A stretch of 64,000 bases of DNA, taken from assembly GCA_934045905.1 (NCBI GenBank), contig OW203769.1, forward strand, positions 17,515,705 through 17,579,704, in the 5' to 3' direction. Shown piece after piece: positions 33,608 through 45,500 of the stretch. Source of the DNA: Leuctra nigra. Taxonomy: Eukaryota; Arthropoda; Insecta; Plecoptera; Leuctridae. Position numbers and translations under genes: made by a program. Position 1 is the first letter of the stretch, and every line of letters begins with the position of its first letter. The notes under the pieces are model-generated. The model did no database searches and was not told where the DNA came from. It worked only from the letters and a program-made list of their open reading frames with translations.

Positions 33608-34294
33608 TCCGCTCGATTGGAGTGCCGAAATTGATTTTTTCATAATTATCGATTGTTTACATCATTCTTAATATTACCTGACGTGCCTTCAATTTTTTTG
33701 GTGGCCATCTTGGAAAATATGGCGGAAAACGAACGAAAAACGTAAATTTTACAAATTATTTAATTGTTGGTAGAGGAAATATTGAAAAATTATGAAATAA
33801 TTCACTAAAACTAACTCAAATATAGTGACTTAAAAAAAAAAATACGCCGTAAACAAAAAATTTTAAAAATTTAAAAAAAAAATTAAGTTTTTTTCTAAAA
33901 AAACGTATTTTTTTTTTAAACGCATATTGTTCAAAATGAAATTGTCTACAAATTTTAATTCTACATATTTTAGTCTAAGTCTACGCGTTTCATAATAAAT
34001 TGAGAGCAAAAAAACACAGAAACGTGATTGGTCAATTCCAACAATGAAAAAATAAAATTCGTTCACGGCGTATTTTTTTTCAAGTCCCCATATTTGAGTT
34101 AGTTTTAGTGAATTATTTCATAATTTTTCAACCTTCACTCTACCAACAATTAAATAATTTGTAAAATGAACGTTTTCCGCCATATTTTCCAAGATGGCCA
34201 CCCAAAAAATTGAAGGCACGTCAGGTAATATTAAGAATTATGTAAACAATCGATAATTATGAAAAAATCAATTTCGGCACTCCAATCGAGCGGA
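33608..34294. mobile_element. Long fold-back element with ~240-base arms
   Basis: TCCGCTCGATTGGAGTGCCG at the left is mirrored by GGCACTCCAATCGAGCGGA at the right. The mirror continues through GGTGGCCATCTTGGAAAATA and AACTAACTCAAATAT to about 33855 and 34065, leaving a ~210-base loop. Confidence 0.85.
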
Positions 34295-34299
34295 AAGCA

Positions 34300-35140
34300 T
34301 TTTTTCTACACTTGAACCTGCACTATAACGGCCGTTATTGCTTTATCGAAAATAATGTCACACATAGGTATAAAAGTAATTTTACGGAAATGTAATTTAA
34401 ATTATGAATTGGGATTTGCATTCTTGTAACTGCGAGAAGGTTGGTGGCAATAACAATGATATTAAATATCACACCATAACTGCATTGGGCTTCCCTTCTT
34501 GCAAATCAATTAACAGAATACAAATCGGATTCCAAAGTGTCTGTAGGTTTTCGTCACTTTCCAGAAATCATATTAAAAAGCAAATCAAAGAAAATACACA
34601 GTGAAACCAGAATCTATCATTCCCTTATTTACTGCCAGCTTCTTCCTAGAATAATGAAACAATCATTTAAGCTCTAATTGTCTTACCAACGATGACCTTG
34701 ATTTTACTGTGATGAATGCCACATGCTTGGCTACTTCTCACACTACACGCGCGCAATTGCAATGTGTTTGACAGCATTGAAATGTCCCGCTAAGGATATA
34801 AAAAACAAAAAGATAACTACTTCTTAAGTATCAACAGAATTGTTAGTGGAACATCTAGTCCTAATTGTCATCATTATATTACAATAATGTCTAATAGAAT
34901 TACAATTACTCCGATATAAGTGATAAAAATAAAATTGAAATGTATCGTAAATGATCAAATCTTTAAATGATTTTCATACGTAGGTACACAATTTATTCAA
35001 TAAATATTATATTCCATATAATATTGAATTATTCAATCATACAAATTTGTAGGCTGGCTGGAAGAGAATGTTGGCTTTAGGTTTTCCACAACTTGCAAAC
35101 CCGTTCTATCTATAGTGGTTTTAAGCCTCACTTATCCCGT
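34300..35140. other. Intergenic AT-rich stretch with nothing supported
   Basis: Short frames only, no conserved motif seen. Confidence 0.4.
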
Positions 35141-35149
35141 TACTGATTT

Positions 35150-35425
35150 ATAATAAGTGGGCAGACGCTCGGCAATTGCAGGGGAAACATAGTTGCTTAC
35201 GAAAACAATGCGGGGTTTGGGGGAAGGGCCCCCCAATACATTGCGGGTCCGGGGCGCATGCCCCGAAAAAAATCTTGTATTTCTGATCCAAATTTGGTGA
35301 CTTTCTATGCGTTTTGTACAAAATTTTAAGCCAATTTTCACTTCTATGAAAATAAGTGGGCGGACGGCATCCACCCTGAAAAAAGAGTGTGGGGACGCGT
35401 TCGCCCTCTTCCGCCCCCAAATTAA
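35150..35425 (+). repeat. Family C repeat copy
   Basis: TAAGTGGGCAGACGCTCGGC, GGGGCGCATGCCCCG stem, AAATTTGGTGACTTTCTATG and TAAGTGGGCGGACGGCATCC. An inverted copy lies at 63306-63573. Confidence 0.7.
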
Positions 35426-35718
35426 CCACTGTACCTAGGTACCTAGTTCTATAATAAGAAAATTCTGGAAGTGAACCATAAGATTGCTTCAATAAACAGA
35501 TAGCAATATCCAACATTTTATCAATAAAACAACGTTGATAAGAAAATATTTTCAAGCATTCTTTCAACACATGCTCCACATGATTTTTTAACCTTTAAAG
35601 TTTGACCCCAACGTCCTGTTCGTCTCCCTTCAAAACATAACTCATATCCTCCCTACTCAAAAAAGTAAACTCATGCAAAACCATTGAAGGACAACAATGT
35701 CTGATAAAAACCTAAAAG

Positions 35719-36244
35719 TAGGGGTGTGCGAATATTCGAAAATATTTCGGTTGAATATTCGATTTGGTATTCGAAATTACGAATACTTCAAAAATTTTCG
35801 AATAGTTTGTCTTTTTATTCAAAATTATCCCGCAATTTCTCATATGGGAGTGTTTTTCAATGCTGCCAACTGCTACATAGTAACTCCAACCAAAACTGTT
35901 CTGGCCGCCACTTTGAAGGGAATATTATTTGTAGGTTATTGTTCCTCCAAGTTGATCTTCATCCTACTCCCCTTGATTCTTTTAGTTTCATTGTTTTGTG
36001 ATGATTAGTGACAAAAATATTAGTACAATACTTATTTCACTTATATTCTCTATTCTCACTTATTTTTCGAATATGGGTTAAAAAAATGTTTTGTTTATAT
36101 TTACGATAGCCATAATTTATTCTTGAAATAATGAATAGAGTTCGGTGGCCAATTATTTCTTTTATTTGATATTAGGTATGTCTTTGAATTTAGGTTCCAA
36201 CTATTCTATATTCTTAGTCAAAAATCCCTATTCGCACACTTCTA
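35719..36244. mobile_element. hAT-type MITE just downstream of the RNF168-like stop codon
   Basis: TIRs TAGGGGTGTGCGAATA and TATTCGCACACTTCTA are flanked by CCTAAAAG (35711-35718) and CCTAAACG (36245-36252), seven of eight identical. It lies 104 bases past the end of the minus-strand gene and contains TTTATT (AATAAA on the minus strand) near 36117. Confidence 0.85.
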
Positions 36245-36348
36245 CCTAAACGATCACCCACTTATAAATGATCTTGTAACCCCTACTCAATCTCCCCCCT
36301 AAGAATGATAGAAACAGGTTTCACTGGTTGCAAGAACTCGAGGGCTCA

Positions 36349-36506
36349 CTAGAACTCCTGCGACACTCGCTGCTGCTCCTCCTGTCGCCTGAACCGCTTG
36401 ACATTGGCCTCGAGCACGCCACGTAGCGACGGCGACTCGGTCGGCAGGCCGCGCTTCCTGGGCGACCCTCCCGCGAGGTCGCACTTGCGGGGCGACTTCC
36501 GACGAC
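36349..36506 (-). CDS. RNF168: RNF168-like exon 8 (terminal)
   Basis: Acceptor GCACTTCAG, stop TAG at 36351-36349. Encodes RRKSPRKCDLAGGSPRKRGL and a basic helix FRRQEEQQRVSQEF. Confidence 0.85.
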
Positions 36507-39500
36507 CTGAAGTGCATCGCAAGACTTACAAGAGCTCCAAGGCCGAGTTTTAAGGCCTATGAAGAGATTTTTCTAGCTCTAAACTTAGATTTTTAAACAT
36601 AATTCTGAGCAAAATGTTACGTAATTTAAAACTGAATTTAAAAAATACCTAATTAGTAATTACCTACTATTTAGAACCTAACAAAGAACAGCAGAAGATT
36701 ATTGATACTTGGCTTTCAGATGTAAGCACAGATGCATGCAATCGCAACCAGATATTTGAATAAAATAAATAGGTCATCAAAAATGGGCAGATATCAGATT
36801 CTTCTGCTAGGTACGCGTTATGATTGAGAAGGGGCCAAAACTGTGCGGATGTATTTTGTTTGTGCTAACTTCTCATTTAAATATCAATCTATCTCATTTG
36901 TAAATTATAATTAAACTTGTCTTATTTTGCTTGCAGGCAGGCTTAATCAGCTTTTTGCACTTGATAAACTTTTTATGTTTGCAAACATGTTTTTCTCAAT
37001 ATCAATTGATTTGAAATGGACAACATTCTGTGATACGTATTGAAATAGAACTCACTGCTTTTCTACTACAAAACCCCCAATACTGACAGTTCATCTAGGT
37101 ATTTGGGTGCATTTTGATACCTACTTGCCAGATGAGCCTTATGCATGCTGTCTCACTTTGCATTGATAAATTGATGCATTGATGTATCATGCATTATATT
37201 ATTTTGGAAAAAGTAACTAATCTAATGACTGATTCTGGGTCTAGGAAAAACCATAACGAAAGTCAGACTGTCACGAAGGAATTTAAGATATGAACAACCG
37301 CCTGAAATCAAGCTCCAGAGCAAAATAAAGTGTGCATGAAGCTAACGTTATGAAGCTAACGCTGTGAAGTTCTGAAGCTAACTCACCTAGTGTCTCGTGC
37401 AGCGTGGCTTGCCGGGGATGTCGGAGCTGATACACGTTCCTCTCCGACGCGTCGAACTCCTCTTGCAGTCGCCGAGCCATGAGGAAGTCCGCTCTCTCCT
37501 GTTCGATCTGCAGTTCGAGCCTGCGCTGCTGGGCTTCGAGCGCGGTCGAGGACGATGGCGTGGGCGATGGCGTGGGAGATGGCGTGGGCGATGGCGTGGA
37601 AGGCGGAGCAGGTTCTGGCGAGGGCGCACGCTCGGCAGGGGTCGTGGAAGTGGCAGGGGCCGTAGAAGTGGCAGGGGCCGTAGAAGTGGAAGGCTTCGTG
37701 GATTGGAACAGAGTTCGGCAACCTGCGACATCCAAGAACGATTAAAAGTTAAAAACATAAACAAAAAAACTACTAAACCATTACCTATTTTAGTGTATCA
37801 ATTGCTTTTCAGTAAGCATTGGTTCATAATTCGAAAACTTGACTCGCAAGTTCCATTGCAAATAATTATTTAAGGAAGAAGAAATACGTCGAGATATTTT
37901 ACGGAATGGGCTACCCCTTAGAACCAGTTCTCATAACTTCGTTAAAAGTTAAATAATTTTAAAACACTAACGGAGGTTCACTTTTAACAAAGAGGTGAGA
38001 GACCGACCCTGAAAATAGGAACCTAACAAATTTAAAAGAGTTTGAAATATATTGATTAAAATTAGTACCTAGATGTATTGAGCGTTTTGTCTGACCTGAG
38101 AAGGCTGATCGATGTGAAGAAGACGTAGCAGCGATGTCGCCGCGCTGCAAGTAGATGAGCGACAGTTGGTGGCTCAGTCCAGGAGAGCTGAGGAGGAGAC
38201 AAGGAGGTTATATTCTCAGTCTCAACTCTTTGCTGAGAAGCAATCTCGTCCATTTCATCCACTTCTCGTGATGTGTGTTATTCGCCTGGCAAATTAACTA
38301 TTACACACTGAAACTAGGAAAACGCTCTGTGTACCGCGTTGATAAGCGAGCCTTCGTATTGTATGAGATTTTATATGGGTTTGCAAGTATCTGCTCTACA
38401 GGCCTTGGACCTGAAGCATCAAGATGGCACTGATATAATAATCTAGTGGAGCGGTCGCTCCACCCAGCCAAGTCGTACTATACACTCACACTCACTCAAC
38501 ATACCGTAAATGCCTAATAAACTGAGGAGCAGACCAAACACTTTTACTGTAAGCAACAACATGGCATTTTCGGCCTACTGGATCTCAAAATTGGGAAATC
38601 TCACATTGTTGCGAAATAACTTAATTTCGAGCTATGGCCCACCTGACAACATATACCAAATTTGGGAACAATACGTTATGCCGTTTGGGTGCTAGAGGGC
38701 CGTGAAAACAGTGAAATTACACCCCTTTTAAAAGCTATCTGATGATGATTCAGATTCAGATTCAGATATCAGGAAACGTTGCTATCACCGCCACAGCCTA
38801 AACGGCTGAACCGATCGATATGAAAATTTTACCACATGTGCACTTTTGGCGTCTGATGATACCTTTGTTCTTATAAATTTTTTGTGCCGCCATTTTTAAA
38901 CCGGAAGTGACGTCATATATCAAAAACGGCTGGACCGATTAGAACGAAATTAGCGCCATTCGATTTAGAAGGTCATCTATAAGGAATACCAATAGTGAAA
39001 GAAGAAATGTTCTATAACCTAAACCGGAAATGACGTCATAAAAATGACAAATCTGACTAAAATCATCTCTTATATCAATAACTACATATTCAGAAGGCTT
39101 ATAATGTTACATAACATTTATAGATACAAATTTTAGGTGGCAGTGATGTCAACCGCCATTTTGAAAACCGGAAGTGATGCCGTAACTCGAGAACGGCTGT
39201 ACCGATTGGAACGAAACTTTTGCTATACTTTGTAACATATTATTTATAGCATTAACACAGTAACAAGCACAACTTTTCTTAGCAACCAAATCACAAAATC
39301 TTATTTTTTAAAAGAATTATAATCTTTGGTGCCACAATATGTTACAAGTTGTAATAATAAACTGAAAAAAGGAGTGATATCCCCATAAAAAACACTCCGT
39401 GTAAAAATACCAGCCAAGTCTCTTCAATTAAAAAAAATAGAAGAAATCTAAAAATTCAGCACTGACAAGTAGTGATATCAAAAAATTGGCCAAGTCAAAA

Positions 39501-42500
39501 CTTTTCAAAAAATACTTGGCGCATCGTTTTTTTAGGACATGTGTAGATGAGTACATTTCATTTCCTGCCTACTTCTATACTATTTATATGCACGATGCGC
39601 CAAGTATTTTTTGAAAAGTTTTGACTTGGCCAATTTTTTGATATCTCTACTTTTCAGTGCTGAATTTTTAGATTTCTTCTATTTTTTTTTAATTGAAGAG
39701 ACTTGGCTGGTATTTTTACACGGAGTGTTTTTTATGGGGATATTGGTATTACTGGCATAATTTGCAAATATTTCAAGATTATAGAACAAAAGGTAATTGA
39801 CAATAACTTTTGAAGATAACAACAGATTAGTCTGAAAATTAGCAAAAATAGGTACAGTCCCCCAAATAATAAACGGTACTTGGTACAAAACGTATTGGCT
39901 GCTGGGCCGATTCCTTGACAATCAATCCTTGTTATCATCAATGAAATCAGAGCTCACCTAAAAGAGTTAGATAATGCGTTAGCATTGACTTCATGGGATG
40001 ATGCTAGTGATGGGAGCCGAGAATATTCTCCGGAGAATATTCTCGAGAACGAGAATATTCTCGAAAATATTCTCTGACAAATAATTTCAATTATTCTCCA
40101 TTATTTATTTTTATTTAATAAAACTTTTGGTAATGTTATAAATTAGTTTTTTTCATTATGTGATAAGTTTGAATTTTGGCGCCATGAACTCACACACTAT
40201 TAAAAGCATTATAATCAAAGTATTTACTATTTAGTGATGCCATTAGGTACCCGGGTCAGAACCGGGTAATGAGACCCAGGTTAAATTCACTACCTGCAGG
40301 TAGTAGTAAATAAATTCTGCTTTTATGCTGCGCAATCGAGCAGGGGAGCACACAAGCAAGCCAATCCTCTCTCCAACGGGAATCATCACGATAATTTACC
40401 CCTCCAACACCCCTCGGGTCGCCACACAGACAGAGCGGCACCACTTGCCAGTTGCCGCAGTTCTATTTTCAATTGTGTAATTTTCATTGCACAAAAATAC
40501 CTAATACTTATAAACAATGTTTATTCTTCCATCATCTTCAGAATCTGTTTTTCAATTTTTTTTTTTTTTTTTTTTTTAGAAGGCAGGTACCTGGCACGCG
40601 CTTGGGTACTGCTGGCGGGTACCCGGGTACAAAAATTACTACCCGGTGGCATCACTAAAAGTATAATTTAATCAAAGTCTGAGTAATTGTTTATGGCATT
40701 AATTCGGAATTCCTTTGTATTCTAGCCGACAGTAAAAAATTACAGAAATTGTAATTTCAATATTCTAATTCTCCTATTAATTAATGAAATATTCAACATT
40801 CCAACTGTCACAGTCCACTTCAACTTATGACACTCTGTTACGTTTGAATTTTGGCGCCCCGGCCTGCCGCCCTTCACATGTCAAGGTCTTTGCTTATGCG
40901 TTGCTTTTGGTTCGAGGCGACCTATCTAGGCGCTGGGTTGGAGACTCCTCGCTCTAGCTAGGCCGCCTCGTATTCGCTCTGTCTCTGTCTGTTCGATGGA
41001 CTAGCCGATCTTCTTTCTCTCTCGAAAGCACATTTTGATCGATCGGAGATCAATTGCTGGATTGTAACGAGAGATCGGTGCCTTTTGACCACCAGACTTT
41101 GGAGACGACGGATCGGTATCGCAAGAGAGCGTGAGTAGAATCCTCCGGGAGTTGTTTAATGTTTTACACGCTTGTGGATCTGGGTTCTTTGGTTTCTCCT
41201 CTGAACCATAAAACATTAAACTTAGCTGATTCGAGTTTGAAGTATTTTTTTTCTTGCTTTCGTCGATCGCGTTAACTTCGTTGAGATTCATGTATTCTCA
41301 GTGCTCCTTGTCAGGGAGATAACAGTGCACATGTTATCCGACTGCATGGGCGTTATTTCCGTTCAGGTCTATCTAAAGTCTGGTCGTTAATTGTGCCGCT
41401 TCTAGTTTTGTAAAACCTAGGTATTCTAAATTCTATTTTGTAACCCTAACCTATCTAAATTTGATAGAAGTGCTACGTGAAGTCACGTATGTGTCTGGAA
41501 CTTGGCTAGCATTTCACTAGCGTATTTTTGTAAGTACTTGCATATTGTGTGTATTATTATTTCAAGTGTATTTTTCCATGTAATTTGAATAGTGTATTTC
41601 TTATGTATTTTTGGCTCGACCTTGGGTCTGCTATCTCTCGCATTCCACGACAGGCATTTGTCCTTGTGGAATATTTGATTGTACGAATCGTACATTCCAT
41701 TGTTATATTCATTACCTACCATTGTAACTTGGGTAATCTTTGACTTGTCAAGATTTAATTCTCACTCTGTACGGCCATTAGGGTCCATTTCACTTTGATT
41801 ATTTTTCAATACTGACCCTCAGTTGTTCCTGAGTGGTGTAACATTAATCACCTGGTTATCTGTCGAATATACCCCTCTATTCCGTCCATGTACTAAATCT
41901 ATATTTTGTCTCACATTCCCGAGCCATCACCACTTGGACCAGTCACCCACGCCCCTCTTCGGCTTTAGCCGGCCGGAGCAATATTTAGTTGCCAACCCAG
42001 AGTTGGGCAGGAGAAAAGGCAACAACTCTTAAATGACAATAAAAGTGCCTAATGTTAAGTTTCCATTGATAATGAAAGGTAATATTATATCCGTTAGGTA
42101 AAAACAAACATTTTGTAATATTCTCGCATACGGAGAATATTCTTGAGAATATTCTCCAAAAAATTATTCTCGAGAAATTTCCATCTCTAGATGATGCCAT
42201 CAAACCTTAATCAGTCAATTCATTTTCTTTCGAGTACCGATTTGGCTGAAACTTTGTAAGATTGGGGACAATGTTGGTTGCAATGAGTTTGGAAAATTTC
42301 AAATTGATCGGATTAATCAATCAAAAGATTTTTTTAAAATTTGAACCAACCCCAGGACCCCGTTCAAAAACAATCCCAGAGACCACTTAGATTACCTACA
42401 TTAGTATGTGTGCCAAATTTCAGATCGATTAGTTGTGCAATTTGACCTAGGCAGTGCAGGCAAAAAAAAGTTCCATAAGAGTACCGTGGTGATGCTCAAT

Positions 42501-45500
42501 TACAATTGAAATTGACATCTAGTCCTGTGTGTCAATATCCTCAGGCATGCGGTGGACCTGGACTGAAGAGAGTAGTAGAATGTCACGCTGGGTACCTGAA
42601 GGTCAGTCTGTTTGCGCCGGTAGGTTTATCAGCGGCGTCCATGGCAGCGGACAGGTTGATCGGAGTCACTCGCAAACAAGGCACCTTCTGGATCTTACGC
42701 TCTGAAACCAGAAACATCAAGCATGCTGCATGACTTCATACAAAATCTATGTAGGCTACCTAGCTCTCTAATAATAATTTCATTCATGTGAAAAGTAGTA
42801 CCTACCTACAATTGCAAGGGAAAAAATTCAATTAAAATGATTTACAAGTCATCTCTGACTCTACAGGATAATTTAATGCTGGTGCGGAGTAACAGAATGT
42901 GTAGTCAAGTTAAAGATATTGCTAATGCTATTTTTGTAGTAGGCACACTCAAAAAAACGGTACTACCTAATTGAACAAAACTGATTGGCAGCTGGTCAGG
43001 TTCCTTGACAATCAATCCTTGTTACAATCATTGAAATCAGAGCTCAACTAGGTACATACTAGAGTTAGATGATGTGTTAGCCACAGACTTCATGGGATGA
43101 TGGATGCCATCAAACCATAATCAGCCAATCCTTTCTTTCAAATACCTTTAGTATTTGACCAAGTGTATAGCATTATAGTGGAGTTGTTCTCTCTACCTAT
43201 ATCGGCAAATGCTGTATCCAGTCAAAGGCCATTCATCCATTGTCAATGGCTCAAAAACATGACACTTTCTAACAAGATACATGCTCGGCTACAGGCCGTG
43301 TTTTATGATCTCCAAATCCCAACACTCCCCTGTTGTCAAATATGGTCAAATGTTTCTTAAAATATGGAAAGGGGAAGGACATCTTTCTAAACCTCTCAAA
43401 TGTGTGGTATTTGGCATCAATGCACAGTTGTAAAAATCGCCCTCCCTGCCCCTGACTTGATACCTGGCTCATCTCTATAAATTTACAACCTGCCAAAACA
43501 AACACTTGTTTCTAGTCAAGCTCCATTGTGCAAATTCTGAGTGGAAATCAATGGAAACTTTCAAATAGGTATAGAGAGAAAAACTCAACTATACATTGTT
43601 CTTCAATTTAAGTCTAATTGAGAGTGCGATGGACAATGTTCATGATGATGATGGAGAGATGATGATGAAGAATAAGGATAGACAGTGGGAAGGAGGCATC
43701 CGTGTCTTATTAGCAGGAAAACTTCCCAGCATTGCCTCCCGACTGAAGGAAACCTTGAAAAACCTCCGTCGAGAAAGAGAATGGAACCCGGGACCCCCAG
43801 AGTCGATGATTGTAATCGAGCGAGTAACTCACCTGGCTGCTGCTTGGGCGGTGTCAGCGGATGAGGCTTCAGCGGCTTGAAGAAGTGAAGCGTCTCCAAG
43901 TCGATACTGTCGTGACTGCAGTCGCTCAAGTTGCTCAAGCTTCGGTTGTTCGCCGCCAGGAACATGTCCATCGGTCCCTTCTTCCGTCCCGTGGAGACCT
44001 TCCTCTTGCTGCTGCCCGCTTCATGCAGGTCCCTGGCGGAAGCGGAGAGCGTCTTGGGAGTGACATGGGCTGCGGAGGCTTTCTGAAGGTCGAGCGCGAG
44101 TTTCTCGTCCGCGAGGCGCTGCTTCTCTTCTTCGTGCAGTCGCCTCTCCTCTTCCTCCTGTAGGAACAATAGGGATTAGGATCTTAGCATTAAAACCAGT
44201 ATAATGAACATACAGAATACTAAAGGGCCTCCCTACCCACGATTGGCATAGCAGAGCGCAACAAACACAAACAAAAAAACCCATTTAACAAAGTCTTTTA
44301 GGTAGGTAATTGTCTTTGGTAATGTTAGGATAAGAAACTGTTGAGTGGGTTCATTTTTATCATTCATTCGTGTTGTGCTGCCAATCAGGGATAGGCCTTG
44401 ATACGTAATTTCAATAAATTGTGAAAGAAATCACTACCTACACAATAAAGCTGTAAAACAAATGAATATACAGTCCGTGTCACACGGAGTTGTCCGCCAG
44501 ACGTGGCCCCTAATATTGCAAATAACAGTTTTTTTGTCCTTCCCTCAGTCACTGTGAGCGATCGCGCGGTCTTCCGAGACCCTCTCTCTCGGACAAGGGG
44601 TATTCAAAATATCTTAGTGGACAATTCCGTGTGACTTGGACTGTAGGTAGTAGGTATATCTCAAAGTCAATACCTAACTAAATCTGAAGAATTTCAAAAT
44701 TCATAGGTAAGATGTCTAAAAATTGAATGTTTTTGACCATGCCATGCTTGCAATAGTTTCACAAATTGTGCAACACGAAGTAACTAAACATATTCCATAC
44801 CTGAATTGATTTTATTAACAGTTCGCTGGCTTTCTTTTCTTCTTCACTTGCTAAACGTGCTTGCTCCTCGATGTTTTTTGCTTCCGTTTCCTTCAAGAAA
44901 ACAAAAAAATCAATGTATCGTTGCATAAACACAAGTTCGTACCCATTATGTAAGTTTGACCTTTGTTAAACAACAACCTGTAGCTGCCTGATGAAGTTGA
45001 TACTGATTTGTTCTTCCTCTTCTTCGCGTCTCTTTCGCTCCTTCTCGTCTTGCATGCGCGACTGTGCAAGATCTCGTTCGTATTCTCTTCTTATAGCACC
45101 TGGAGAACTAATTTCCCTCTTCCTTGGGGGACTACAGAAAACTGTCAAGAAGAAAGATAACAAGTGAAGATAGCAAAGTAAGGTTATGTAGCTTGGACGA
45201 TGGATCAATAACATTGTCAAGTTAAAGTTAGTTTACTTACTGGAGTCGCCACATTCAAGCCCATTGATCTTGGCTTTAACAAGATCAGGAAAGCTCGTCT
45301 TGATACGTTCCCAGAGATTAACATTTACAAAAGTTTTGCCTTTATTGGTTTCAGTACGGATCCAGCTGCCAAGTCGTTTTCGACAGAGGGGACAGCTAAG
45401 ACTTGATTTCTCCACGGTCAATTCGAAGCACTGTAAACATATTATATGTTGGCATGGCATTGTCACAGGCTCTATTGTTATCTCACGACACACGGGACAC

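Larger units (their letters stand above)
40005..42189. mobile_element. hAT-type element with 8-base duplication, carrying two inserts
   Basis: Ends TAGTGATGGGA and TCCATCTCTA; flanks GATGATGC at 39997-40004 and 42190-42197. GAATATTCTC subterminal repeats occur at both ends (40017-40080, 42118-42175). Inside are a second TIR element and a solo LTR. Confidence 0.85.
39855..42235 (+). repeat. Repeat J copy, filled site of a hAT element
   Basis: TTCCTTGACAATCAATCCTT, GAAATCAGAGCTCACCTA and CTTCATGGGATGATG, then, after the hAT element, CATCAAACCTTAATCAG. A second copy at 42945-43155 has the same order without an insertion. Confidence 0.65.
38314..42500 (+). mobile_element. Family A repeat interrupted by several nested elements
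   Basis: 5' part 38314-38440 (CTAGGAAAACGCTCTGTGTA on), middle 39744-39855, 3' part about 42235-42500 (TTGGCTGAAACTTTGTAAGA to GTGATGCTCAAT). Family B, another repeat and a hAT element interrupt it. All of it lies in one intron of the RNF168-like gene. Confidence 0.75.

Noticed and set aside
42506..42733. Plus-strand 75-residue open frame
   Set aside because: The same DNA fits a minus-strand exon with strong splice sites and correct phase.
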